DNA of 64,000 nt from Bacillus sp. USDA818B3_A (GCF_009928415.1 NZ_JAABNN010000002.1:434001-498000); one strand, 5' to 3'. Shown: positions 34,983 through 44,416, numbered from the stretch's first letter. Numbers and translations are program-made. Notes: generated from the sequence alone by a model not told the origin.

Positions 34983-36251
34983 TTATTTCAATACAGTTGT
35001 GTTCATTTGTGCCATACTTCCTAAATAACGAGCACTTTCCTTTACCTTTCGTTCCTGTGTAGTGCGATCCACTTCTATCAGGCCAAATCTCATGGAATAG
35101 CCAGATTGCCATTCATAATTATCAAAAGTGGTCCAGTGAAGGTAACCTCTAACGTCAATTCCTTCGTCTATACAAGTCTGAACACCTTCTAAAGCTTTAC
35201 CGATGAATTCTACCCTGCGGGTGTCATCATCAGTAGCAATACCGTGTTCCGTAATCATAATTGGAATGGATAAATCTTTTGAAACCTTGCGGATCACGTT
35301 TGCAAGAGCTTCAGGATAAAATTCATATCCCATTTGGGTAAGTTCTGCCCCTTCAGCAGGTCTCACTTGTCCTTCAGGTCCGTATACTTCTCTAGTGTAA
35401 TTCTGAAGTCCGAAGAAGTCATCTCCCTCTAACATCGGTAAATATTGTCTAAAATAACTATGCCATTTCTGTGCAGCCAATTCCTCGCCGCCGGGGATAG
35501 ACTGAACATCTGATAGAGCCATTGATAAACCTACTTTGGTATTAGGCTGTATTCTCTTAATTGCCTCACGTGCCTTCTGATGAGTTTCCTTTAATATTTT
35601 AATAGAGGACTCATCAGAAATCATATGGAACGTAAAGTAGTTTTCAATGGTGGTTCCGCACAATTTAGCAGCAGACTCTCTCCATTTTGGAGCTACCCAA
35701 GCATCTCTATCAATCCCAACTGGCGGGATAAAACCAATCTTCGAGAAAATCTCGCGCAGCATAACTGGAAGGTTGATTTCATTCATGGTCAATGCGTATG
35801 GGATTAGGTGCCCTAATTCACGAAAGACCACTTCACAATATTTAGCAAACCGATCAGGAACCTCTGGGCTCGCCCATCCTCCCAGTCTCATTAGCCACTT
35901 AGGTGAGGAAAAGTGGTGCATAGCCACTACCGGTGTGATTCCGTGTTTGTGACAGGTTTCAAGAACATCCCGATAATGCTCGATTGCTGAACGTGAATAT
36001 TGTCCTGGTTCCGTTTCGACTCTGGACCATTCAATGGAGAACCGGTATGTGTTCATACCTAGGCTGGCCATTAGAGCAATATCTTCTCGATAAAGCCGAT
36101 AATGATCAATGGTATCCCCTGATTTGTCTTTATATGGCGAGCCATCTGCATGCTCTTCTGCCCAGAAGTCGCTGTTGTAATTATTCCCTTCTACTTGATA
36201 TGCTGCTGTTGTTGAACCCCAAAGAAAATTCGATGGAAATTGTAATCCCAT
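34983..36251 (-). CDS. Glycoside hydrolase family 1, beta-glucosidase type (copy 2)
   Basis: 422 residues, a clear paralogue of the GH1 at 6515. The acid/base lies in TMNEIN and the nucleophile in ITEHG, the same two departures from the usual TFNEP and TENG. WSRVETEPGQYS and YLHWTTFDNYEW are standard GH1 segments. There is no signal peptide. The ATG at 36251 is preferred because GGGAG stands 8 nt upstream; the GTG at 36260 overlaps it. It is first in the cluster GH1-carrier-AraC-GH78, each with a related promoter, suggesting co-induced removal of glucose and rhamnose. Confidence 0.91.
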   Translation of the reverse strand: MGLQFPSNFLWGSTTAAYQVEGNNYNSDFWAEEHADGSPYKDKSGDTIDHYRLYREDIALMASLGMNTYRFSIEWSRVETEPGQYSRSAIEHYRDVLETCHKHGITPVVAMHHFSSPKWLMRLGGWASPEVPDRFAKYCEVVFRELGHLIPYALTMNEINLPVMLREIFSKIGFIPPVGIDRDAWVAPKWRESAAKLCGTTIENYFTFHMISDESSIKILKETHQKAREAIKRIQPNTKVGLSMALSDVQSIPGGEELAAQKWHSYFRQYLPMLEGDDFFGLQNYTREVYGPEGQVRPAEGAELTQMGYEFYPEALANVIRKVSKDLSIPIMITEHGIATDDDTRRVEFIGKALEGVQTCIDEGIDVRGYLHWTTFDNYEWQSGYSMRFGLIEVDRTTQERKVKESARYLGSMAQMNTTVLK

Positions 36252-36297
36252 TTTAAACACTCCCTGTTTTCTTTATCCTGCTGATTACCTATATTGT

Positions 36298-36360
36298 AGC
36301 AAGCGTTTTCAAGTTATTTAATAGTAAAAACAAAGAGGTTTATTGCTCGAATCAAAGATT
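36298..36360 (-). promoter_or_regulatory. Promoter of GH1 copy 2: AraC-type operator, cre box and -10
   Basis: On the minus strand: ATCTTTGATTCGAGCAA then CTCTTTGT (36330-36360), a weak -35 (TTAAAT), TGAAAACGCTTGCT (36298-36311) and TACAAT. The layout is the same as at 32241 and 34882. Confidence 0.82.
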
Positions 36361-36372
36361 TTAACACTTTTG

Positions 36373-36405
36373 CAAAAAAAAACGCTGATCAGGCGACTCA
36401 GTCGT
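36373..36405 (-). terminator. Terminator-like hairpin upstream of GH1 copy 2
   Basis: AACG/CGTT and CTGA/TCAG with a one-base bulge, followed on the minus strand by T9. It insulates GH1 copy 2 from the MFS gene at 36571. A second perfect hairpin, AGGGATAGT-N4-ACTATCCCT, lies at 36465-36486. Confidence 0.75.
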
Positions 36406-36570
36406 TTTCTCGATCGATGCTTTTAGCAATTAATTCCAAGAGGACATTCACATACAATATAAATAGGGATAGTATAAACTATCCCTTTAAAAAACAATAA
36501 ACCAGCATTTTTATAATTGAATGGTCCTTGAATTAAACCAGTTCCTCCTATAACTCTAGTATTCTATATA

Positions 36571-37800
36571 TTAAATGACTGTAGAGTTTTTATTTTTTAC
36601 AACTTTTAAATCATCTCTGTTCAATAGGTCATTTAATTTTTCAGAACCCCAAAACATCATTGCAATAAAACCTGCAATAACAAACGGGAAGATACCTATT
36701 GTTGAGTGTCCTGCAATGAAACCAAGAAGAGGGGGCAGGAACGTACTTCCTGTATAAGCAACAGCCATTTGATATCCCATAATTGTCTGAGAATGTTTTT
36801 TTCCAAATCGGATGGGTGTTTCTTGTAACACCCCTGGGAAAATAGGTGCTAATCCTAGACCGACCATAATAAAACCTACAAGCGAGAATGTGGACGGCAA
36901 TGGCAGGAATAGCAGTGCTGCACCAGCTAACGCAATTATTTGTCCCATCCGAATGAGAGTGCGGTTACTAACCTTCAGGGTAATAAATCCTGTTATTAAT
37001 CTTCCAATTGTAATTCCTGCATAGTATAAGGAAACCCACTTTGCTGCGACATCTACAGATAATTCTTTTACATTTACTAGGAAACTGCTTCCCCATAGTC
37101 CCACAGCTGCTTCTGCGCCACAGTAAAACAAAAAAGATAGTAAGGCTAACTTAACACCCCTAATTTGCATAGGTTTGATATTAGCCTCTACTTCATCTAA
37201 TCCACTATTTGAGCCTTCTAGTTCTTCAGTTGAAATACCATTGTTGTTTCCTCCAAGCTTATTCCATAATGGTAAAGTGAAGAATAGAATAACAACTAAT
37301 AAAAACTGAAGTCCAGCGATGGCAAGATACCCGCTTCTCCAAGAATTTTGTCCCGAAATAAACTGAGCCATAATTACAGGACCTAGTGTAGCTCCAACTC
37401 CCCAAAAACAATGAAGCCAGCTCATGTGGTGTGCCTTGTAATGTGTAGCTACATAATTATTTAATCCCGAGTCAACTGCACCTGCACCTAACCCAAGTGG
37501 TATGGCGCAAATAAACAGCCAAATGATTGAAGGAGAAAAGTGAAAGCCAAGCAGTGCTCCGGCTGTCATTAAACAACTGACAAATGTGACAAGGCCCGTT
37601 CCAAAGCGTTTAAGTACAGATCCACTAGCAAAACTGGAAATAATCGTTCCTCCAGCAGTTGTCATAAAAAGCAATCCGGCTGTCTCAAGTGGTGCTCCCA
37701 GTTCCGATCGCATCAAAGACCATGACACTCCCAACAATGAATCAGGTAAACCTAAACTGATAAAAGCCAAATAGATAATTATTAAAAAGAATGTAGCCAG
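36571..37800 (-). CDS. MFS transporter, probably sugar (FucP/YfkF-like group)
   Basis: 409 residues with twelve membrane segments. YLAFISLGLPDSLLGVSW is a recognisable opening of this Bacillus MFS group, and PLGLGAGAVDSGLNNYVATHY is another group signature. The frame opens after a TAA at about 37815, and the only sensible start is CTG at 37800, with AAGGGGGAT 6 nt upstream. This includes the first helix (LATFFLIIIYLAF), which a TTG start at 37770 would cut off. It lies 41 nt downstream of the ROK repressor on the same strand and is its likely target. Confidence 0.8.
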   Translation of the reverse strand: MATFFLIIIYLAFISLGLPDSLLGVSWSLMRSELGAPLETAGLLFMTTAGGTIISSFASGSVLKRFGTGLVTFVSCLMTAGALLGFHFSPSIIWLFICAIPLGLGAGAVDSGLNNYVATHYKAHHMSWLHCFWGVGATLGPVIMAQFISGQNSWRSGYLAIAGLQFLLVVILFFTLPLWNKLGGNNNGISTEELEGSNSGLDEVEANIKPMQIRGVKLALLSFLFYCGAEAAVGLWGSSFLVNVKELSVDVAAKWVSLYYAGITIGRLITGFITLKVSNRTLIRMGQIIALAGAALLFLPLPSTFSLVGFIMVGLGLAPIFPGVLQETPIRFGKKHSQTIMGYQMAVAYTGSTFLPPLLGFIAGHSTIGIFPFVIAGFIAMMFWGSEKLNDLLNRDDLKVVKNKNSTVI

Positions 37801-37841
37801 GATAAATCCCCCTTACAATTTTCATAATTTAAGTATTGATT

Positions 37842-38879
37842 TTAGTTGCTTATCGCGGTGAACATGCGTTCAAGACTAAGACTTTGTAAACCAAATAGAT
37901 AGTCTTGTTTCCAATCACTCATTGTAAGTTCTGGAAGATGTTCTGGCGGAATATACTTTGAGCTTCGTTTTAATATCTCATTTAAAGTATTTTGATTGAC
38001 TTCATCATTGCAAAAAATAATGGTATGTGGGTTAATGATCGCTGCAAATGCGGCTACTAACCTGCTGATAGCATCGAACTGGTTTGCCTCACCTATCAAT
38101 GCCTTCTTAGTATGGGTTCCTTTTACAAAAGCCTGTCCAAAGTTCTTTTCATCATACTGCGGGACAAAAGAAACCTCTCCTGAAAAATTAGTGCTGCCTC
38201 GCACGACAACTCCATTTACGATAATTCCTGCACCTGGACCATTTTGACCTGAATATAGATAAATCAGCGATATATTTTTCTTATTTTCCTTGCTATCGTG
38301 ATAGCCAAGTACTGCCGCATTCATATCGTTCTCTATTACTACAGGTATAGAGAAGTGATTTTCCATGTATCCCTTCAAGTCAAAATTTTCAAGATGCTCA
38401 TAACCTGGGATATAAATGATCCTTCCATTATTTACGGAACCAGGTACACCAATAGCGATTGAACCGATCTTCGGAAATTTTGCTATTATTTTTTCAACAC
38501 ACTCGGTTAATAATTTTAAACCTTCATCTACTAATACACTTAAAGTTTTTCCCGCATCCTTGACTTCTCCCAAGCAGTTAAAAACAATATAAATTGTCTC
38601 CGTTCTCTCTAAAAAGATAGCCAGCCCTAACATGTACTCTGGGTTGTATCTATACCTTTTCGCCCTTCTCCCTCCGCTTGAATCATCAAGACCAGCTGAT
38701 ATAACTTCGCCATCCTTTTCCATCTGAATAAGGAATTTACTGATTGTAGGGAAACTAATTCCTAATTTATCGCTAAGTTCAACTTTTGTTGCACTTTCGA
38801 GTTCTAAAAGTGATTTACGGATACCGCGAAGAATTTCCATTCCCATTGCTTTTGGAGTAGTATTCACAATCCTCACCAC
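37842..38879 (-). CDS. ROK-family transcriptional repressor
   Basis: 345 residues. The N-terminal winged HTH (TKVELSDKLGISFPTISKFLIQMEKDGEV) is followed by a ROK kinase-like sugar-binding domain with IAIGVPGSVN and VIENDMNAAVLGYH. The usual zinc-binding cysteine cluster is not evident. The start is GTG at 38879; a GTG at 38867 also fits, since AGGTGGTGAGG lies just before it. It probably represses itself and the downstream MFS gene through the twin operators at 38893-38950. The inducer sugar is unknown. Confidence 0.85.
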   Translation of the reverse strand: MVRIVNTTPKAMGMEILRGIRKSLLELESATKVELSDKLGISFPTISKFLIQMEKDGEVISAGLDDSSGGRRAKRYRYNPEYMLGLAIFLERTETIYIVFNCLGEVKDAGKTLSVLVDEGLKLLTECVEKIIAKFPKIGSIAIGVPGSVNNGRIIYIPGYEHLENFDLKGYMENHFSIPVVIENDMNAAVLGYHDSKENKKNISLIYLYSGQNGPGAGIIVNGVVVRGSTNFSGEVSFVPQYDEKNFGQAFVKGTHTKKALIGEANQFDAISRLVAAFAAIINPHTIIFCNDEVNQNTLNEILKRSSKYIPPEHLPELTMSDWKQDYLFGLQSLSLERMFTAISN

Positions 38880-38892
38880 CTATTTATGTAAA

Positions 38893-38950
38893 CTTATTAA
38901 ACCTCTTTAATAAGTATGGAACAAAAAACTTATTAAAGAGGTTTAATAAG
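38893..38950. promoter_or_regulatory. Twin operator for the ROK repressor
   Basis: Two 22-bp palindromes, each CTTATTAAA-N4-TTTAATAAG, at 38893-38914 and 38929-38950. Their central four bases are reverse complements (CCTC and GAGG), so the pair also forms one large inverted repeat. Centres are 36 bp apart, and the nearer copy lies 14 nt from the start codon. Confidence 0.85.
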
Positions 38951-39050
38951 TGATGTTAATAATATATCACATAGAATTACCGTAAACAATGCAGGATTTT
39001 AAAAAAAAAAACGCTAACTATACTATGTAGAATTCTTTTTTTCTAAAAAA

Positions 39051-39101
39051 GAAGACCCAAAAAGGAGTCTATAAACCTCCTATTTGAGTCTTCCCCCCAA
39101 T
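39051..39101 (-). terminator. Terminator of rhaBA
   Basis: A compound hairpin: GAAGAC/GTCTTC outside, AGGAG/CTCCT inside, with CTTTTTT on the minus strand. Confidence 0.8.
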
Positions 39102-39109
39102 AAATCTAC

Positions 39110-40363
39110 TTATCTTTTTAATAAAACCTCTTGCTCATATGCTTTTACTTCTTCTAACCAAGACTCTTTTACTGGAACACCCATTTTTTCGCAATAGTAA
39201 TCCCAAACAGCACCAAATGGATAGGTCTTGAATTCTTCCATTAACGCTAATCTTTCAGTGAAGTTGCCTTCTTCTTGAAGCTGTTTTAAATACTCGTTTG
39301 GAACTAACAAAGCAGATAATAATGCCTTGATCATGTTGCGAGTTCCAATTGTCCAAGCAGCCACACGGTTGATGCTGGCATCAAAGAAGTCAAGTCCGAT
39401 GATGACACGGTCTAGTGCATCATTACGTACGATTTCCAATGCGATTTCTTTTAGTTCATCATCTAAAATAACAACATGGTCACTGTCCCAACGAACAGGT
39501 CTTGAAACGTGAAGGGCAAGCTTTTCGCTAAATAAAAGCATGGATGAAATCTTGTTAGATACTGTTTCTGTTGGATGATAGTGGCCTGTATCTAGTAGGC
39601 ATAATTTATCATTCTTCATTGCATAGTTAAGATAAAATTCATGAGAACCAACTACATAAGATTCTGAGCCAAGTCCAAATACTTTACTTTCTACAGCATC
39701 AAGATTGTATTTTTCATCTACTTCCACTGCAAAAATCTTATCTAATGACTCTTTTAATCTTCTTCTTGGAGTTAACCGGTCACTTGGAATATCCTTATAG
39801 CCATCTGGAATCCAAATATTTGTTAATGCTGGTGTACCTAATTCTTTACCGAAGTACTCACCAATTTTGCGGCTGCCGATACAGTGGTTAATCCAGAATT
39901 CACGAATTTCTTCGTTTGGATGTGAAAGTGTTAAGCCATCATCTGCTTTTGGATGGGAGAACAAAGTCGGATTGTAATCTAATCCTAAACCATTTTCCTT
40001 TGCCCAGTTCACCCAGTTTTCAAAGTGCTTTGGTTCTAATTGATCTCTTTCGACTACTTCTCCATTTGTTTCCGCATAAATGGCATGCAAATTAACTCGA
40101 TGTTTACCAGGAATTAAGGAAAGTGCTTTTTCTAAGTCAGCTCTTAATTCTTCAGGTGTTGACGCTTTACCAGGATAATTTCCAGTAACGGAAATTCCGC
40201 CTGATAATTCTTTTTGATTTACTTCAAATCCGCCAATATCATCGCCTTGCCAGCAATGAATGGAGACAGGAACATTTTTTAATTTTTCGATGACTTCATC
40301 AACATTAATTCCCCATTTTTCATAAGCCTTTTTAGCAAGTTCGTAGTTTTCTTGAATTGACAT
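39110..40363 (-). CDS. rhaA: L-rhamnose isomerase
   Basis: 417 residues, the family's usual length. It begins [20 protein letters not shown] and contains [41 protein letters not shown] and DVNR-like [14 protein letters not shown], which carry the metal and catalytic residues of RhaA. It converts L-rhamnose to L-rhamnulose in the cytoplasm, using divalent metal. It lies 21 nt downstream of rhaB on one transcript. It receives rhamnose released by the GH78 enzymes. Confidence 0.96.
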   Translation of the reverse strand: MSIQENYELAKKAYEKWGINVDEVIEKLKNVPVSIHCWQGDDIGGFEVNQKELSGGISVTGNYPGKASTPEELRADLEKALSLIPGKHRVNLHAIYAETNGEVVERDQLEPKHFENWVNWAKENGLGLDYNPTLFSHPKADDGLTLSHPNEEIREFWINHCIGSRKIGEYFGKELGTPALTNIWIPDGYKDIPSDRLTPRRRLKESLDKIFAVEVDEKYNLDAVESKVFGLGSESYVVGSHEFYLNYAMKNDKLCLLDTGHYHPTETVSNKISSMLLFSEKLALHVSRPVRWDSDHVVILDDELKEIALEIVRNDALDRVIIGLDFFDASINRVAAWTIGTRNMIKALLSALLVPNEYLKQLQEEGNFTERLALMEEFKTYPFGAVWDYYCEKMGVPVKESWLEEVKAYEQEVLLKR

Positions 40364-40384
40364 GTCATTCTTCCTCTCTATCTG

Positions 40385-41803
40385 TTAGTTTGTAATCGGT
40401 GCAGTGGGCAAATATTTTTTCACTTCAAATGAATTTTTCACAATTAAACGAGCTTCTTTAATATCTTGGATTTCATCAAGCGCCATTAACTGGGCCACGA
40501 TATTGCCAATGGCAGTCGCTTCAACAGGTCCTGCATATACTTCTTTTTTCGTTACATCAGCAACCAATTGGTTCAACATTTCGTTCTGACAGCCGCCGCC
40601 GATGACATTGATTTTTTCAAATCGCTTTTCAAAGATTTCTTCGATTTCGTTAACGGCATCCTGATAGCTGACTGCTAAACTATCATATACGCATTTAGCT
40701 ACTTCTCCAGGAGTACTAGGAACCGGCTGGCCTGTTTCGACACAGTAGTTCATGATTTCTTGAATCATGTTTTCAGGTTTTAGGAAACGGTCATCGTTAA
40801 CGTTCACCACAGCTTTGAAGTCCTTTGCCTCTCTAGCTAAATCAACCAGCTGTGCAAAAGAATATTCATTATTGTAGTTGCGTCTAACTTCTTGAATCAT
40901 CCAAAGTCCCATAATATTTTTCAAGAAGCGGTATTGATAATCGATTCCGCCCTCGTTGGTGAAATTGTAGTCGAGAGCCTTGGTAACACAGATTGGGAAG
41001 TAGTTTTCTACTCCAATCAGCGACCAAGTACCAGAACTGATATAGATTGTCTCATTTTCTTCTGGTACGGCAATAACAGCTGAACCTGTATCATGTGTAG
41101 CCGGCAGAATCACTTGCAAGTCAAAGCCTAACTCTGAAACTAGTTCTTCTTTTAAGTTTCCGAGGATCGTTTTAGGTGTCTTAATTTCATGGAACATTTC
41201 TTGATTGATTCCTAAAATATCCAACAAGTCATGATCCCATTTTTTCGTAAAAGCATTGACTAGCTGCGTTGATGTCGCATTGGTGTATTCGTTTGCTTTT
41301 TTACCTGTAAGCAAATAATTAAAGTAATCCGGAATCATTAAGAATGATTTTGCTTGGTCTAGAATTTCCGGTGAATTTTGTTTAATGGAAAACAATTGAT
41401 AAATGGTATTAAACTTTTGGAACTGGATGCCTGTTTCTAAGTACAGACGCTCCTTCATGATTTTTTCAAAGACCTGTTCCATCATACCGTCTGTTCGAGG
41501 GTCACGATAGGAAACCGCCTCTGTTAATGGTTGATCGTTTTCATCTAGTAACACAAAGTCAACGGCCCATGTATCGATTCCGATACTATCTGGCTTTATG
41601 CCGAGTTCATTGCACTTTTTCAAGCCATTTTTGATTTCTTGAAAAAGCTGGTCTGCCTCCCAGCAATAGGAGTCACCTTTTTTTACAATTTTGTTTTCAA
41701 AACGATGTATTTCTTCTAATTTTAATAATCCATTTTCTAACCAGCCTAAAATCAACCGGCCGCTTGATGCACCAATATCAACAGCAATACTATATTTTGT
41801 CAT
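40385..41803 (-). CDS. rhaB: Rhamnulokinase
   Basis: 472 residues of the FGGY sugar-kinase family. The N-terminal phosphate loop is VDIGASSGRLILG. SIGIDTWAVDFVLLD carries the substrate aspartate, PATHDTGSAVIAVP and YISSGTWSLIGVE follow, and the C-terminal loop is NVIGGGCQNEMLNQLVAD. It phosphorylates L-rhamnulose at C1. It is the first gene of rhaBA. A cre box lies 18 nt upstream of its start. No aldolase (rhaD or the bifunctional rhaEW) and no rhaM mutarotase is next to it. Confidence 0.96.
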   Translation of the reverse strand: MTKYSIAVDIGASSGRLILGWLENGLLKLEEIHRFENKIVKKGDSYCWEADQLFQEIKNGLKKCNELGIKPDSIGIDTWAVDFVLLDENDQPLTEAVSYRDPRTDGMMEQVFEKIMKERLYLETGIQFQKFNTIYQLFSIKQNSPEILDQAKSFLMIPDYFNYLLTGKKANEYTNATSTQLVNAFTKKWDHDLLDILGINQEMFHEIKTPKTILGNLKEELVSELGFDLQVILPATHDTGSAVIAVPEENETIYISSGTWSLIGVENYFPICVTKALDYNFTNEGGIDYQYRFLKNIMGLWMIQEVRRNYNNEYSFAQLVDLAREAKDFKAVVNVNDDRFLKPENMIQEIMNYCVETGQPVPSTPGEVAKCVYDSLAVSYQDAVNEIEEIFEKRFEKINVIGGGCQNEMLNQLVADVTKKEVYAGPVEATAIGNIVAQLMALDEIQDIKEARLIVKNSFEVKKYLPTAPITN

Positions 41804-41820
41804 TTACATCACCTCTCGGT

Positions 41821-41834
41821 TGGAAACGCTTACT
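41821..41834 (-). promoter_or_regulatory. cre-like CcpA site upstream of rhaBA
   Basis: TGGAAACGCTTACT matches 13 of 14 cre positions. A TATTAT -10-like box (minus strand) lies just upstream, so CcpA would act as a roadblock. Confidence 0.7.
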
Positions 41835-41924
41835 GATATATTTATATAATACTAGAAAATGAGGATTTTCCTATAACTTTATTCAACCAATTTATTGTCC
41901 TTATTTGCATTTACATCTCATTAA

Positions 41925-42191
41925 GGCTCTGTTATTATTCAATATTGATTTTCGTGCAGGTGAGATTTCATAGGAGGAGAATTTCCGGCTAATGTATTTA
42001 GAGGAGGTTTAAGAAGCAGATATAAGCGGAGATATTCCGATTAACCGATCTAAATAAGCCAATATCCAAAGATTTGGACCATATAAACGGAAAAACTTCC
42101 TTTATTCATAAGGAAATATGGGTATTTCCCTATTTAAACGGAATTTTGCCGTTTATTTTTCAAACCCAGTCAATTCAGTTACAACAGAGCC
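41925..42191. mobile_element. MITE-like element with terminal inverted repeats
   Basis: The ends read GGCTCTGTTATTATTCAAT (41925 on) and, inverted, GGCTCTGTTGTAACTGAAT (42191 back): nine identical bases then a mostly matching continuation. The 267-bp interior has no gene but several imperfect palindromes in series, for example AAACGGAATTTTGCCGTTT (42135-42154) and GGAAATATGGGTATTTCC. No clear target duplication was found. This accounts for most of the 41835-42231 gap. Confidence 0.6.
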
Positions 42192-42201
42192 ATAAAAAAA
42201 C

Positions 42202-42222
42202 ACCACAGAATCGGTCTGTGAT
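42202..42222 (-). terminator. Terminator of the MFS gene at 42232
   Basis: ATCACAGA-N5-TCTGTGGT, read on the minus strand, followed by GTTTTTTT. Confidence 0.85.
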
Positions 42223-42231
42223 GTTAAATCA

Positions 42232-43440
42232 TTAGCTTTTGTATTTCAACTGGTGAATTCCCCAAACAAGGAACCCTAAAACAATCAGCATTCCTCCTGT
42301 TAAGCACACTCCCTGCCACTGCCATAGATTCCAGGCATAGCTGCCAAGAGATGACCCCAGTGAACCGCCTAGGAAATAGGTTACCATAAAAACAGTATTT
42401 AACCGGCTTCTCGCCTCTGGAACCAAACTATAAATTCTTGTTTGGTTGGAGACCTGTGCCCCCTGAACACCTAAATCTAACAGAATAACGCCAGTAACTA
42501 TTCCCCAGACAGCAGACCCTAAAAATCCAAAGAAAAAATAGGAAATCAACGTAATGATAATGAAGATACCTACCATTGACTTTGGGCTAAACCGATCAGC
42601 TAAACGTCCTACAAAGGGAGCGGCCGCAGCCCCGATAACACCAACTAAACCAAATAAACCAGTCACTTCACTTCCAAAGTGAAACGGTGCTCCCTCTAAA
42701 TAAAATGCAAGCGAAGTCCAGAATACGCTAAAACTCCCAAATAACAATCCTCCCACTAAAGACACTTCTCGTAACGTTGGCTGGGTTACAATAAATTCAC
42801 CTAAAGATTTTAATACTTGGCCATACGTCAGGTTTGCTTCAGGATAACTTCTCGGCAGGAATTTTCGCAGGATGATTGCTAATGCTAACATTAACACTGC
42901 AGCAACCCAATACATCATCTGCCAGCCAAGGCTGCCTCCAATAAACCCTGCTACTGTACGGGCGAGAAGAATACCAAAAAGTAACCCGCTCATCACACTT
43001 CCAATTACTTTTCCTCTTTCCTCCGGCCCCGCCATCTGTGCTGCGAGTGGAATAATTACCTGAGGTACAACAGTAGTGATTCCCACAGCCAGACTAGCCA
43101 CATAAATCCAAAGGAGGGTTTGTGCTGTAGCAACACCAACGAGAGAAATCGTTACAGCAGCCAACAAAATGGTTATAAGCTGACGGCGTTCTCTCATATC
43201 TCCTAATGGCACAAATAAAAACATTCCAATGGCATAACCAATTTGTGTAAACATCGAAATGTTTCCTACTTGGTGGGAGCTAGCATGAAAGGTCCGTCCC
43301 ATATCAGCAAGAAGAGGTTGATTATAGTAAAGGTTCGCAACAGCAAGCCCACATGTAATGGACATCAGTAAGACCAGTCGTTTTGTAAGGATCTTCCCTT
43401 TTGGATTATTCCCTTCAATCTCTATTACATTGTTTGTCAT
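42232..43440 (-). CDS. MFS transporter (YgaY-like group)
   Basis: 402 residues with twelve membrane segments. It begins MTNNVIEIEGNNPKGK; ANLYYNQPLLADMGRTF and PLGDMRERRQLI (motif A between helices 2 and 3) are typical of this drug/metabolite export group. The start is set at 43440, with GGGAGA upstream; an in-frame extension to 43596 would overlap the EamA gene. A terminator separates the two. The substrate is unknown and there is no sequence link to sugar use. Confidence 0.85.
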   Translation of the reverse strand: MTNNVIEIEGNNPKGKILTKRLVLLMSITCGLAVANLYYNQPLLADMGRTFHASSHQVGNISMFTQIGYAIGMFLFVPLGDMRERRQLITILLAAVTISLVGVATAQTLLWIYVASLAVGITTVVPQVIIPLAAQMAGPEERGKVIGSVMSGLLFGILLARTVAGFIGGSLGWQMMYWVAAVLMLALAIILRKFLPRSYPEANLTYGQVLKSLGEFIVTQPTLREVSLVGGLLFGSFSVFWTSLAFYLEGAPFHFGSEVTGLFGLVGVIGAAAAPFVGRLADRFSPKSMVGIFIIITLISYFFFGFLGSAVWGIVTGVILLDLGVQGAQVSNQTRIYSLVPEARSRLNTVFMVTYFLGGSLGSSLGSYAWNLWQWQGVCLTGGMLIVLGFLVWGIHQLKYKS

Positions 43441-43476
43441 TTTGTATTTCTCCCTATCCTTAAGACTAATAAAAAA

Positions 43477-43499
43477 AGTCTTCCATGAGTAGGAGGACT
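43477..43499 (-). terminator. Terminator between EamA and MFS genes
   Basis: AGTCCTCC-N7-GGAAGACT (one mismatch), read on the minus strand, followed by T7. Confidence 0.75.
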
Positions 43500-43501
43500 C
43501 T

Positions 43502-44416
43502 TTACATTGCGGCATTTTTTGACCCTGTAGAGGCAACAGTTTTAACAGATGGCATATTCGCAATAAAAACACCGAGTAATACCAAAATACCGCCAATGAT
43601 TTGATTGATCGAAATGTGATTTCCTAAAATAAAGTGGGATGCAAGAATAGCGACAAAAGGCTGGATATTCATAAACATTGAAGCTGTACCAGCTCCGACT
43701 TTCGCCACCCCTTTATTCCACCAAAAGCCTGCAACTCCTTGGGCCATAATCCCCGCAAAAATTAGCAATACCCACATAAAAAGAGAATGACTAATCACAG
43801 AGCCGCTCACCAAATTTTCGACTCCTGCAGCAGGAATCATCAATACACTTCCCAGTACGGTAGAATAAACAGTAATAATAAAAGTGTTCATGGTTTTCGC
43901 TAAACCTCGGATAAATAATATACTAATCGAGAGGCAAAGCATGGCGATTAATATGTTAAAATCACCCCATGAAATTCCCAAAGCTCCATTTGCAACACCA
44001 ATAATTGAAAAAACACCAATTAAACTAATCATGGCTCCTGCCGATTTTTTTATCGTAAACTTGACCTTAAAGATGATTCGTTCCAATAAAATTGTTGCTA
44101 TCGGTGCCAAGGAAATAATTAATGAGGCATTAGCTGGTGTTGTATGGTGGAGACCCGTAAAATAGAAAGTTTGGTTTAACAGGGTTCCAAAGATTCCAAC
44201 ACCAATGAGGTATTTCCACTCTGAAACGGTAGGACGCATCATACCCTTATGAATCAAGGCACAGATAATCAAAAAAAGTGAGGTAAAGCAAATTCTAACG
44301 GTGGATAATAAAACAGGTGAAAATCCTTGCAGTAAGTAGGCACTGATTGGATAATTACAGCCCCACAAAACAGATACCAAAAAGAGACTAATAAAGGCTT
44401 TTATTGTACTAGACAT
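43502..44416 (-). CDS. EamA/DMT-family transporter
   Basis: 304 residues with ten membrane segments in two EamA repeats. The first contains LWGCNYPISAYLLQGFSP and the second AQGVAGFWWNKGVAKVGAG with FVAILASHFILGNHIS. Such proteins export amino acids or other metabolites. It is divergent from the AraC gene at 44657. The 240-bp gap between them shows no strong operator. Confidence 0.88.
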   Translation of the reverse strand: MSSTIKAFISLFLVSVLWGCNYPISAYLLQGFSPVLLSTVRICFTSLFLIICALIHKGMMRPTVSEWKYLIGVGIFGTLLNQTFYFTGLHHTTPANASLIISLAPIATILLERIIFKVKFTIKKSAGAMISLIGVFSIIGVANGALGISWGDFNILIAMLCLSISILFIRGLAKTMNTFIITVYSTVLGSVLMIPAAGVENLVSGSVISHSLFMWVLLIFAGIMAQGVAGFWWNKGVAKVGAGTASMFMNIQPFVAILASHFILGNHISINQIIGGILVLLGVFIANMPSVKTVASTGSKNAAM

